A stretch of DNA of 43,415 nt from a virus. Under the pieces are notes generated by a model. It was not told the origin of the DNA. It worked only from the letters and a program-made list of their open reading frames with translations, and searched no databases. A program made the translations under genes and the position numbers. The number at the start of each line of letters is the position of its first letter. Position 1 is the first letter of the stretch. Below are positions 1 to 8,000 of the stretch, in pieces. The DNA is taken from positions 1 through 43,415 of IMG/VR virus record IMGVR_UViG_3300008117_000132; one strand, given 5' to 3'.

Positions 1-176
1 GAGATTTTGACAAAACTTTTCACGATTTCCTACACATTTGGCACACCGTTTGCTCTCTGCTAAACAGAAGATCGTGTCGATCACCACATTAGCCGTAAGT
101 GCTTATGCAGAAAGGATTTACGTCGAATCGGGCCGCCCCGATTTGCTCTAAACCCTTACGGGTAAAGATTTTACGC
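1..176. other. Gene-poor left end with a GC-rich hairpin
   Basis: I see no convincing gene here. The stretch is noticeably more GC-rich than the rest of the window. It contains a perfect hairpin at 126-143 (arms AATCGGG/CCCGATT, 4-nt loop CCGC), without a T-run after it on either strand, so it is not a standard terminator. It also carries the first copy of a diverged direct repeat (61-106). It lies downstream of the leftward gene ending at 177 and may be its 3' untranslated region, or the region before a further leftward gene outside the window. Confidence 0.4.
61..106 (+). repeat. Diverged direct repeat, copy 1
   Basis: Bases 61-106 align without gaps to 745-790, with 35 of 46 positions identical by my count. 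The shared core includes ATCGT-TC-ATCA and CGTAAGT. Neither copy has an obvious gene. The two copies bracket the two small leftward genes. Confidence 0.5.
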
Positions 177-326
177 TCAGAGAATCGTACCATCACCACG
201 GATACGATACATGATACCACCGATACTGTACAGATAGATACCGTTACCCATGTTCTGCACGAACGTGGCCGAATATCCATGACGGGCGACAAGGCGACGA
301 ATGGTGTTTTGGATTTGGCTGGTCAT
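177..326 (-). CDS. Small protein of unknown function (49 aa)
   Basis: A 49-residue basic protein starting MTSQIQNTIRR and ending YRIRGDGTIL. I chose the ATG at 326 because a purine-rich ribosome site (GAGAGAAAAGAA) lies directly upstream. An in-frame TTG at 362 falls within the promoter and is rejected. The C-terminal half (GNGIYLYSIGGIMYRI) has alternating hydrophobic residues that look like a short beta hairpin. It has its own promoter at 353-381, so it is probably transcribed separately from the neighbour at 398-616. No family is recognised. Small leftward genes with individual sigma70 promoters are typical of early phage regions, where products often modify host machinery, but that role is only inference. 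Confidence 0.6.
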   Translation of the reverse strand: MTSQIQNTIRRLVARHGYSATFVQNMGNGIYLYSIGGIMYRIRGDGTIL

Positions 327-352
327 TTCTTTTCTCTCTTTCTTGTGAGCGT

Positions 353-381
353 ATTCTAACAAAACTTTTTCGTAGCGTCAA
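353..381 (-). promoter_or_regulatory. Sigma70-like promoter for the 177-326 gene
   Basis: Read on the minus strand, a -35 box TTGACG (376-381) and a -10 box TAGAAT (353-358) are separated by exactly 17 bp. The start codon of the 49-aa gene lies 27 nt downstream of the -10 box. Both boxes are close to the bacterial housekeeping consensus, so host RNA polymerase could read it without phage factors. Confidence 0.7.
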
Positions 382-397
382 CCCCTCTTTGAGCAGA

Positions 398-616
398 TTA
401 GATTCCCTCGCCATCGTCAAGGCCGGGAATGTAGTCAGCATCCAATCGCTCAACATAGCGAGCGTCCAACCGATGATAGCATCCGTCAGAATCGGACACG
501 GTAACCGATCCGTCATCGTTCACCGACTCGACACGATAGGCCACAACGTCCTCATTATCTACGCCCCACTCCTCAACCGATTCGACCCAATCACCAACCG
601 CGAAATCGTTTGCCAT
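398..616 (-). CDS. Small acidic SH3-like-barrel candidate (72 aa)
   Basis: A 72-residue strongly acidic protein (MANDFAVGDWVESVEEWG to the end GLDDGEGI). The pattern of F-x-V-G-D-W-V, then Y-R-V-E-S-V-N-D-D-G-S-V-T-V, resembles small SH3-like or KOW-like beta barrels, in which a GD turn and a DGSVTV strand pair recur. That is fold resemblance only, not a family assignment. The start at 616 is fixed by a strong ribosome site (AGAGGAGAAAG, a few nt upstream) and by a near-perfect promoter at 647-674. Codon use is GC-richer than in the late genes. It may be a host-directed early protein, as its acidity would suit a DNA mimic or RNA polymerase binder, but nothing in the sequence proves this. Confidence 0.7.
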   Translation of the reverse strand: MANDFAVGDWVESVEEWGVDNEDVVAYRVESVNDDGSVTVSDSDGCYHRLDARYVERLDADYIPGLDDGEGI

Positions 617-646
617 GATTCTTTCTCCTCTGTTTCTTATATCGAC

Positions 647-674
647 ATTATACCATCTCTTTCTGTAGTGTCAA
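647..674 (-). promoter_or_regulatory. Near-consensus sigma70 promoter for the 398-616 gene
   Basis: On the minus strand the -35 box is TTGACA (669-674) and the -10 box is TATAAT (647-652), both perfect consensus hexamers, with a 16-bp spacer. The start codon is 30 nt past the -10 box. This is the strongest housekeeping-type promoter I found in the window. Confidence 0.8.
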
Positions 675-726
675 CAAAAACTTTCCTTACAATACCGTAA
701 GATTACACATAGCAAATATCGTGCCA

Positions 727-742
727 GAACATATTTTATTTT
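727..742 (+). repeat. 16-nt exact direct repeat, copy 1
   Basis: GAACATATTTTATTTT occurs here and again at 1031-1046, both within the non-coding control region. A second short exact repeat, TTACACATAGCAA, links 703-715 with 1100-1112 at a different spacing, so the region is not one simple duplication. Confidence 0.6.
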
Positions 743-744
743 TT

Positions 745-790
745 AAAACACAACATCGTATCAATCATCATACTAGTCGTAAGTCATTAT
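745..790 (+). repeat. Diverged direct repeat, copy 2
   Basis: Partner of 61-106, offset 684 bases. It sits in the control region between the leftward small genes and the rightward late module. Weaker similarity seems to continue for about 20 bases past the end of both copies. Confidence 0.5.
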
Positions 791-843
791 ACCACAATCA
801 TTTAGGTCAAAACTTCGCGATTCTATTTGACGTAAAGTGTTAT

Positions 844-854
844 CCTATAATAGG
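844..854. promoter_or_regulatory. 11-nt palindrome overlapping a TATAAT box
   Basis: CCTAT-A-ATAGG is a palindrome with 5-bp arms around a central A and contains TATAAT at 846-851. An operator overlapping a -10 element is possible. Short AT-rich palindromes also arise by chance, so support is limited. Confidence 0.35.
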
Positions 855-1030
855 TTAGGGGGTTTTTCTGTTTTTAATCGGATTGTGGAATATTTTCTGA
901 AAACCGCAGGGTGGTCTAAACACAATACCAACCCATAAAAACAAAATGTATCACCTAAACTTCCCCATTTGCCCTGCTATTTGATATGATCTTACACAGA
1001 TTCTTTTCTCTAGTAACTAGCCCCTAACTG

Positions 1031-1046
1031 GAACATATTTTATTTT
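1031..1046 (+). repeat. 16-nt exact direct repeat, copy 2
   Basis: Second copy of GAACATATTTTATTTT. It ends 12 nt before the GTGTATATC motif and 43 nt before the start of the first rightward gene, where an upstream activating or AT-rich promoter element could sit. Confidence 0.6.
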
Positions 1047-1058
1047 ACTAAAGTATTT

Positions 1059-1067
1059 GTGTATATC
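1059..1067 (+). promoter_or_regulatory. Candidate late promoter motif before the virion module
   Basis: GTGTATATC lies 31 nt before the ATG at 1090. It is a variant of the GTGTATAAT motif seen before 8955, 13813 and 27072, and it would drive the long rightward gene run. Confidence 0.45.
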
Positions 1068-1089
1068 TTTATATCAAGGAAACATTAAA

Positions 1090-1365
1090 ATGATATACTT
1101 TACACATAGCAATAAAATTTATTACAATAGATTTGGCCAAAATATATCTAGTCAACTTCCCGAAGATAGTAAAAATTTCTGCAACTTTCACTATCCTAAT
1201 GATATCAAATTTGGCATTAATTACGACAGACTTGACAATCAAAAATTAAGAAATGAAAATTATTCGGCCAACACCACCTATTTCTTATACAATCAAGCCT
1301 TTAATTCTGATAATCCATCATTCCCCATAATTAACCAAACACCAGAAGACCTAGCTTCTGAATAA
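1090..1365 (+). CDS. Small virion-module protein A1 (91 aa)
   Basis: A 91-residue protein, first gene of the rightward accessory module. I chose ATG 1090 because AAGGAA lies just upstream. An in-frame TTG at 1057 overlaps the promoter motif. It is a diverged homolog of the 8955-9281 product: both share N-[KR]-IYY-[ND]-R, then NF-x-YP-[ND]-[DE], FG-[IV]-N-[YF] and a final LYxxxF. The IYYNRF string also resembles the start of the ~140-residue N-terminal module of the 11320, 13813 and 15959 genes. No known family is recognised. It is followed after 14 nt by the next gene of the block. A structural or docking role in the virion is inferred from context. Confidence 0.8.
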   Translation: MIYFTHSNKIYYNRFGQNISSQLPEDSKNFCNFHYPNDIKFGINYDRLDNQKLRNENYSANTTYFLYNQAFNSDNPSFPIINQTPEDLASE

Positions 1366-1379
1366 TCAAAGGAATTATC

Positions 1380-1772
1380 ATGTCAGAAATAACCATAAAT
1401 GACTTAGAAGATCCGGCCACAGTCATGAATTCAGACTTTTCTTCCTGCACAACTAATCTTATTGATTCTGTTGGCAGATACATATTTGTATTTGTTAATG
1501 ACCAATTATTCTATAGTGCTCAAATAGATGATTCTTTAAAAAAGTTTGATGAACAATATAATCCAGAAGTTATAGACGTTAACGATACAGAATTTATGAA
1601 TACTCTCTTGAACTATACTAATAAGGTTATACGTTCAGATAATTTAGGATCTAAGTATTTTATGACACTTAAAAATGATGATATTAATATAAAAGTTTAT
1701 CTTTCAACAGTATGTCAAAATAAATATGATGATACTACTTTACAATCCAAGCCAGGAATATTTAGACCATGA
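1380..1772 (+). CDS. Small virion-module protein B1 (130 aa)
   Basis: A 130-residue acidic protein with an AAGGAA ribosome site before ATG 1380. It is the positional and weak sequence counterpart of the 9288-9692 product: both have a V-x-x-x-[DN]-[DQ]-x-x-[FI]-Y strand, a charged middle ending KF, a late [IV]-K-[IV]-x-x-x-x-[VL]-C strand, and end in PGI-x-RP right at an ATGA overlap with the following gene. It has only two or three Cys and no signal peptide or membrane segment. Function is unknown. Its conserved place just before the C and metalloprotease genes in both copies suggests the four products work together. Confidence 0.75.
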   Translation: MSEITINDLEDPATVMNSDFSSCTTNLIDSVGRYIFVFVNDQLFYSAQIDDSLKKFDEQYNPEVIDVNDTEFMNTLLNYTNKVIRSDNLGSKYFMTLKNDDINIKVYLSTVCQNKYDDTTLQSKPGIFRP

Positions 1773-2095
1773 TTCATAACGCAAATAACATCCACTCAGC
1801 AAAATATGCTCCATCGTACTCTAACAATCAGAGTATAACTTCATCTAAACAAAAAGTATATCAACCATCATCTCATTCAATAGTTCAAGAAAGTAATAAT
1901 GGTGGAATTGATTCTATTATGAATGAAATAGAAAACGGATACAGATTGCCCAATTCATATATTCCTATAATTTCCACATCATACCTAAAGCCAGTATATG
2001 ACAATCCCAAATCAGTCTTTACAGTATCAGAAACTTTAGACCCTAATGATTTTCAACCAATAGTATCAGGTCTTACATCATATCTGAAAGATTAA
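1769..2095 (+). CDS. Small virion-module protein C1 (108 aa)
   Basis: A 108-residue Ser/Asn/Tyr-rich protein whose ATG overlaps the previous stop (ATGA), indicating translational coupling. It is the counterpart of the 9689-9964 product: both have an E-[SA]-N-x-GG-[IL]-D segment near the middle and a PVY-[DE]-x-P segment towards the end. The N-terminal half is low in hydrophobic residues and probably extended or disordered. No family is recognised. It directly precedes the metalloprotease gene by 2 nt. A linker, chaperone or propeptide-like partner for the protease is possible but unproven. Confidence 0.7.
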   Translation: MIHNANNIHSAKYAPSYSNNQSITSSKQKVYQPSSHSIVQESNNGGIDSIMNEIENGYRLPNSYIPIISTSYLKPVYDNPKSVFTVSETLDPNDFQPIVSGLTSYLKD

Positions 2096-2097
2096 CT

Positions 2098-3480
2098 ATG
2101 ATAAATAATACTGTTTTACCATCATCTGCAACTCTTAAAGAAGGTATTAAAGCAACATTTGTTTCTACGATCACAGGACGAATTCTAGGAACAACTTGGA
2201 CAGCTCGATACATATGGGAACGACAACTTCCAGGATCATCATCATGGACAATCGTTAGAGATATAACTAAAGATACTAGAAATTTAAATCCTAAAGATTA
2301 TGCGGGAAAAAGAGCTTCTTTAACAGATACTTTCATTACCAGCAAATCAACACTAGCCAAAAGTGGAAGAAAATTTAGATGTCGATTGGAACTAACAACA
2401 TACTATACTGAACAATCTACAGGAATATCATATGTTTATAATTGGACTTCTACCTCTTCTGAAGTAACATGGCTAGTAGAAAATAATGTAAAACTATTTG
2501 ATACTGATTCTTTTTTATCAGCACCCAGATTAAATAAAAACGGAGAATCTATAGGCTCAGGAGTTCCAGCACCATATTTAACTCCTCTCATCAACGCATG
2601 TAATAGATGGGCAAAATTCCTACGAATGAATAATAGCGTAATTACTAGCATACGATCTGAGCTAGGAGCAAATTGGAAAGGTATCACAATTAATTCAATT
2701 TATATTGATAATTTACAAGGAACAGATTTAGATGGAGCAATTGCTGCTTGTGGAATATCAGCTCACAAACAATTAAGTTCGTCTGCTCCTTATTTAAGAT
2801 GGAATACAACATCCATAGACTTATATATTAATACTCATTATCAAAATAATTATACACAAGCTGAATGGGAAGGAGTAATGCTGCATGAGTTAGGACATGG
2901 TTTAGGAATAGGATTCTATTGGGATCCTGAGTATACTAATGCTGATACAGTAAATACAGAACCTTATATTAAAATTGGAGTATATGAATGGTATAATGCT
3001 AGTTCTTTAAATACTGATTATTATCCTGGAATGGGTAGTATCTATGAGTCAGCTGGTAGAATATCTTATGATCCGGCATATTCATTAAGACCAGTTCCAT
3101 TACAAACAGTAATTGGAGCACACTGGTCGTGGTATTCTTTTCCTATACAATATAGTAAACCTTGTGAATGTAAATTTCCATGGAGACCTGGAGCATGTGA
3201 TAATATTGGAATGTGTCTTAAAGGTCAGAAATTACCAGGAATAGGTAATGATCTTATGGTTCCATATTTTGATCCAGATATACAACAAGTTATTACTCCA
3301 TTAACTATTAAAATGTTAACTCATTTTGGATATGAAGAAATAGTTCCTGGAGCATCAGAAAGTCCATTAACAACAACTTATAGATATCCTGATAATGGAT
3401 TTGTTATACAAAATACAGATAATATGCTGTATACTTGTAATCATGTATCAAAAGCTAAAAAAACTAATATAAATTATTAA
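2098..3480 (+). CDS. Leishmanolysin-like metalloprotease D1
   Basis: A 460-residue predicted zinc protease. Residues ~1-130 look like an Ig-like beta domain (repeated W, a late C-R-x-x-L strand). The catalytic part carries HELGHGLGIG, with H263, E264 and H267 as zinc ligands and base. The usual third metzincin His is not at the eleventh motif position (Phe there). Instead a GAHW at H342, about 79 residues on, fits the displaced third ligand of M8-type (leishmanolysin-like) enzymes, and a DLM Met-turn follows at M387. A short Cys cluster (CECKFPWRPGAC) lies between them. No clear signal peptide is seen, consistent with a protein assembled on virions. It is paralogous to the 9974 gene. The likely role is cutting host surface or extracellular proteins. 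Confidence 0.85.
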   Translation: MINNTVLPSSATLKEGIKATFVSTITGRILGTTWTARYIWERQLPGSSSWTIVRDITKDTRNLNPKDYAGKRASLTDTFITSKSTLAKSGRKFRCRLELTTYYTEQSTGISYVYNWTSTSSEVTWLVENNVKLFDTDSFLSAPRLNKNGESIGSGVPAPYLTPLINACNRWAKFLRMNNSVITSIRSELGANWKGITINSIYIDNLQGTDLDGAIAACGISAHKQLSSSAPYLRWNTTSIDLYINTHYQNNYTQAEWEGVMLHELGHGLGIGFYWDPEYTNADTVNTEPYIKIGVYEWYNASSLNTDYYPGMGSIYESAGRISYDPAYSLRPVPLQTVIGAHWSWYSFPIQYSKPCECKFPWRPGACDNIGMCLKGQKLPGIGNDLMVPYFDPDIQQVITPLTIKMLTHFGYEEIVPGASESPLTTTYRYPDNGFVIQNTDNMLYTCNHVSKAKKTNINY

Positions 3481-3508
3481 TATTATCCTCTACGGTCTTT
3501 ACTCTACC

Positions 3509-3817
3509 ATGAACATATATAATATAAAAAATAAAAACGAATACAACTTATTGATAAGAAATGATGAGTTTAAATATAGTAAACAATCTCTAAATTTTAA
3601 AAACTATCATTTTTACTATAAAGATCCTGTGTTACCAGGTTCAAATACTCCAGTATCTTTCAGTAATGACAGAATAATCAATAGCAGTTATATATTAACT
3701 TCTGATAATGATAAAAATAATCAAATTAATGATTTAGTAACTAAAGATAAATTATCATCACTATTACCAGTGGCCGACGATATTTGGAGAGCCACCTGGA
3801 GGAGAATTAAAAACTAA
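3509..3817 (+). CDS. Small virion-module protein E1 (102 aa)
   Basis: A 102-residue, Asn/Lys/Tyr-rich protein, paralogous to the 8564-8890 product. Shared features are M-x-IYNI-x-N-x-N at the start, P-[VL]-x-FSNDRI-[IL]-N in the middle and L-LP near a Trp-containing basic C-terminus. No convincing ribosome site precedes ATG 3509 (the upstream bases are pyrimidine-rich), unusual in this window. Its stop overlaps the next start (TAATG), so the two are coupled. The pairing with the large Cys-rich genes is mirrored: E1 precedes 3817-5073, while its paralog follows 5098-8541. Function is unknown, probably a structural adaptor. Confidence 0.75.
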   Translation: MNIYNIKNKNEYNLLIRNDEFKYSKQSLNFKNYHFYYKDPVLPGSNTPVSFSNDRIINSSYILTSDNDKNNQINDLVTKDKLSSLLPVADDIWRATWRRIKN

Positions 3818-5073
3818 TGGGATCTACATCACACAAACCAACATTTCCTCCTTTTAATAAACCACCTCTTGATCCGATAGGTAAAGATGAATTAGTTGTT
3901 GTTCATGATAGGCATTATTATGAACCATCATTAGATATGTTTCTTCCAATGAACCTTGGATATTCTGCTTATAGAGAGGAGATGATAGTATTACCAGGTA
4001 ATTCAGCATATATAACAACATATGCCGCCGCTCTTTACGAACAGAGAAGATTTACAAATGATAGCAAATCAGATATTTTAGAAAATCCTAACTCAGTTTT
4101 AAAAGATAATGATCTAGATCGTAATATAGAGACTTTTAGTCCCACCATAACACCAGTTAAAGATATATCAGCAGAACATGATAAAGTGAGTAATGAAGAT
4201 ATAATATCATCTTTAAAAAGATTATTTTGTTTAGTATTATTAGAAGATGATCCAATAACAGGAGCAAAAAAAGGAACGTATTTTGGCTGTGGATTAGCAG
4301 AAAGTCATGAAGAAGATTATGTTGCCATTGACGCATACTTTCTTAACACTGGAATACTATTCAAACCAAGTAAATATATAGGCGTTTATTGGGTTGGGTT
4401 GGATGTTACCATGGATTCTCCAAATATGTGTGATGCTTGTAAAAAATGGGCTGTAAAATGCAATCCTATAGAAGATAGATTATTTCTTAATGAATTAGGA
4501 TTAGATGCAGGTTTTACCGATGTCGAACCGTATGTTGACGGAGAGGATGAGAATGTTATTGGAGTATTTAAGTCTTTCAATGATGCCACACAGTTTTCGG
4601 ATAAATGCAATAAAGATATCACATGGGTATGTAAAGACCAAAGAGAGTTTCCTTATTATGCTATTGGAGATGCCATCTACAGATGTTTTCCATATAGCAA
4701 ATGCTGCGTACCAGACGGCTACGATACAGAAAATGAATGTATTGACAAATGCCCAAATCCTTGTCCAACATGTGCTGAGAATCATGTGAATATGGGATGG
4801 ATATCAGTTGCTGACCCTGAGGAGGGCTATGATGGATTGGATAAATGTCGAAAAGGAGACAGAATAGTCTGCTGTCCTTCAACAGTTTCTCTAGGATTGG
4901 TAAACTATAGCCAACCCATATTAGGTCCTAGCACAGAAGGCGGAACTGATGTAAAATGCTCATATTTCCCTATCGTAAATACTGAAGGAGATACAGTATA
5001 TGTTAATTGGCAAATTTCTAAACATCGTTGTAATGATGGAAGATGTTTAGATAACTGCGTAGAGTGCGACTGA
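3817..5073 (+). CDS. Cys-rich virion protein F1 with C-terminal knob
   Basis: A 418-residue protein with 22 cysteines, 15 of them in the last ~130 residues. The C-terminal ~100 residues match the end of the 1147-residue neighbour (5098-8541): shared [KR]-VCCP-type CC, an EGGTD-x-KC segment, a [VT]-NW-[QE]-I-[SA]-K strand and a terminal C-x-DG-x-C...C-x-x-C. The N-terminal half is acidic and unrecognised, with an isolated CDAC around residues 205-210. Such cysteine density suggests disulfides formed outside the cytoplasm or metal sites, fitting a surface-exposed virion protein. It starts by TAATG overlap with E1 and is 24 nt before its larger relative. Molecular function is unknown. Receptor binding by the shared knob is the simplest guess. 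Confidence 0.8.
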   Translation: MGSTSHKPTFPPFNKPPLDPIGKDELVVVHDRHYYEPSLDMFLPMNLGYSAYREEMIVLPGNSAYITTYAAALYEQRRFTNDSKSDILENPNSVLKDNDLDRNIETFSPTITPVKDISAEHDKVSNEDIISSLKRLFCLVLLEDDPITGAKKGTYFGCGLAESHEEDYVAIDAYFLNTGILFKPSKYIGVYWVGLDVTMDSPNMCDACKKWAVKCNPIEDRLFLNELGLDAGFTDVEPYVDGEDENVIGVFKSFNDATQFSDKCNKDITWVCKDQREFPYYAIGDAIYRCFPYSKCCVPDGYDTENECIDKCPNPCPTCAENHVNMGWISVADPEEGYDGLDKCRKGDRIVCCPSTVSLGLVNYSQPILGPSTEGGTDVKCSYFPIVNTEGDTVYVNWQISKHRCNDGRCLDNCVECD

Positions 5074-5097
5074 GCTACTAACTAAAGGGTCCAACAT

Positions 5098-8000
5098 ATG
5101 GCAATATTTAGTACAAATTTTAATAATCCATTACCCAAAACCAATATCGATTCTGACAATCCATGTTATTGGATAATATATAAACCTACTCCATATACTA
5201 TAAATTGTGGAGATAAAGATGTTTCATTAGAAGTTCCAATCGCTCCAGAAAAAATTAATCATAGTATTTCTACTACATGGTGGTCAAATAATCAACATTT
5301 AATTAAAGCTATTATTCCTTGTGATCAAATATCATTAGATATAAATGCTTCAGGACAAATCCCATATTGTGTCATATCACCACTAGACAATACTAATAGC
5401 TCGTATGTTAAAGACTGCGTATCCTTATATCCAGAAGCTCAAAAACTCATAGAATTTTTACAAAATAATGATTGTGCTCTAGACAATCCAAATCATCCAG
5501 TACTATCATGGTTTAACAGTATCATTGCCAATAATCCAGAAATAATAAATTCTTCACAAAAATTTTTAACAAGTTTTACTAAACCTTGCGATAACTGTAA
5601 TGTTTTTTGTGATTCTTGTGTTCCTTTTGGACAATATGCTGTAACTAATGCATTATTAGAGCATAATGGATTAGAAATTTCTGGCAGCAGCATATCAGTT
5701 AATAATGAAGATATAGATCTTAATGATTATTTTAATACTAATTTATTACCTATAGTATCATATTCCAAACAAAGCATATCAAATAAAATCTTTTTAACTA
5801 ATGAAACTTCTGATTTAAATTTTCAAATTCCATCTTGGTTAGGATTTAATAAAGCTCTGATTATAGATGATCAAGGCAACTTGTCTTCACATAACGTAAT
5901 ACCAGGTCAAATTCTTCAGCTATCAGATACTATTATTCTTGGCGCTACAACAGAATCTGCTCCGACAGGAGCATCTCTGACAGTATCTGCTCCATCTGCT
6001 CCTACAATTTTATCTTTTAGAATCTCCGACGGAGAGTTAGGAGCAAATACAGTTATTACTCTAGCACCTAATCCTAATATAAGCAATGAAGATATTGTAA
6101 AATCATATGCGTTTAGATTTAATGGAGTTGCAATACGTCCAAAAAGAGTAGGTCCAGCAGATGCTATACAAGATGTAGCAGAAGGTTTGTCAAATAACGA
6201 ATATGAATTCGAAGGATTATTAGATGGACAATATGTTACAGTGGCTTCTGTCGGATCAAATACTATAGGATCATACGGAGACTCAGTATTTTTAGGGTCA
6301 GGATGTTGCTATATTTCTGATGGAACAGTTTTTGATGGGATTGAAGAAAGTTGTCAAGAATATACAACAGATACAGAATTATCCTATACATGGAGTGAAA
6401 ATAGTTGTGCTCCAACAGGATCATGGAATGTCGGATATATCGTAACTGATAGTGGCTTATTTAAAGATAAATTTTTTATTACAGGATGTAACTCTGGAAC
6501 TTTTGATAGTTGGCTTAACTCATACAATTCTGGAATCGCAACTAATTTTAGAAGAAACGTAGACTGTTCGATTTTATCAACGGGTACCGTCTATGATACT
6601 TTAAGACCAATACCAACAGGAGATAATATTAATCTTGATATATCTCCAAGCCTATCTCTAACATTCGATAGTGTATTGTCACAAGGCTCAACAAAAATCT
6701 CATATACAGATAATATGTTTACTTTTTCTACAGATGCTGCAACTAGTGGAAATATCGGATTTGTAATTGCAAAACCTGAAAACTTTACATATGGGGATGA
6801 AATTTTAAGTTTATCTCATGAAGGAACAATAACTTCAGTACCATTCGTATTAGAAGGAAACAACATAGTATGTTCTAATGTATTCGCCAACAATACACAT
6901 TACAATCCAGCAGAGTCAGGATTTTTAGATATCAATTATTCTTCACAAGATATTAAGCCAGCTGTTATGCCCAGAACTCATACTATTGGAATTTTTCAGT
7001 TTGTTCCTGCTGGCGCTTCAGCTACTGCTCAATTTGGTCAGCATTATATAAATCTATTTCATACTCATTCTGATCAGATATATTTTACGGATGCTAACAA
7101 TAAAAGAGTTGATCTTAGTAGATATGTATCAAATTCATATTTAAGTCCAGTTATATATCCAGAACCAATAATTGTTCAATCATTATCTAATGATGAATTT
7201 TCAGCTTGTGTTGCTATTGGACCTCCTCAAGGATGGTGGGACCCTGATGCTAGAAATATAGAAAATGATTTTACATTACCATTAGCTCCTAATCTTCTGG
7301 AGTATCCTTGTGAGAATCCTTTCTATATCCGCGGCGGATATAATATAAACGATTTATTTACATTTGAATGTGGATGTTGGATTGTGTTAATGTCAAGACA
7401 ACAGGCATTAGATCTAGCTATAGCAATTGCTACAATTGTACTAACAATGGCGAGACTTTATAAATTATTATCCGGCTTACTTCCAGCCATATTATCTCTT
7501 GATAGTCAGATTTCTAGTAAAAATGCAGAAAAAGATAATTTATTAGATATAATGAAAAGAGCTACAGAGGCAATGCAGCGCATTGAGGGCGAACATCCTC
7601 AAATTCCTGGAGCTTTTCCTCCTGATTTTGGTTGGGTAAATCATATTGATAAGCATGATGATGGATACGATGGTCCTAGAGTTATAATTGTATTTCCAAC
7701 TTACGATGAAGATGGAAACAAAATTACATTATCTTGGGATGAATGGTTAGCGAAACATCCATTTGATGAAAATCTCCAAAATTTAAATAATATTTATGAA
7801 GATTATCAGGCTTGGGTTAATAATAAAGAACTAAGAGATGGAGCTGATTGGAATATGCGTGGTTTAGATAAAGAAATAGCAAAACTAGTTGCAGAAGTAG
7901 AGCCACTAAGAAGTGAAGCACAAGGTATACAAGCTCAGTTAGCAGGGTTAGCCGCTTCATTAGCTCTTCTAAAAAGTCAACTCGATCAGTTTATGAATGG

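Larger units (their letters stand above)
617..1089. promoter_or_regulatory. Intergenic control region between divergent units
   Basis: This 473-base stretch holds no gene I can support. It separates leftward early-type genes from the rightward virion module, and base composition shifts here from GC-richer to AT-rich. It contains the leftward promoter at 647-674, one copy of the diverged repeat (745-790), two copies of a 16-nt exact repeat (727-742 and 1031-1046), two 11-nt palindromes (844-854 and 1010-1020), and a late-motif-like GTGTATATC at 1059-1067 just before the first rightward gene. A TTGACG (827-832) and TATAAT (846-851) pair also occurs, but with only 13 bp between, too short for a normal promoter. 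Confidence 0.6.

Noticed and set aside
121-143. tRNA-like T-loop and terminator at the GC-rich hairpin
   Set aside because: TCGAATC resembles a T-loop but no acceptor stem, D-arm or anticodon arm can be built, and no T-run follows the hairpin.
89-292. Leftward 67-residue open frame overlapping the 177-326 gene
   Set aside because: Same strand as the 49-residue gene but another frame, no ribosome site, Ser/Val/Cys-rich shadow-like composition, and the competing gene has promoter and ribosome site.
99-700. Two rightward open frames opposite the small leftward genes
   Set aside because: Both lie antisense to genes with clear promoters and ribosome sites; they lack such signals.
827-851. TTGACG and TATAAT pair as a rightward sigma70 promoter
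   Set aside because: The spacer is only 13 bp, too short for normal use.
1057-1089. TTG start extending the first late gene
   Set aside because: The extension overlaps the late-promoter-like motif, and ATG 1090 has AAGGAA.
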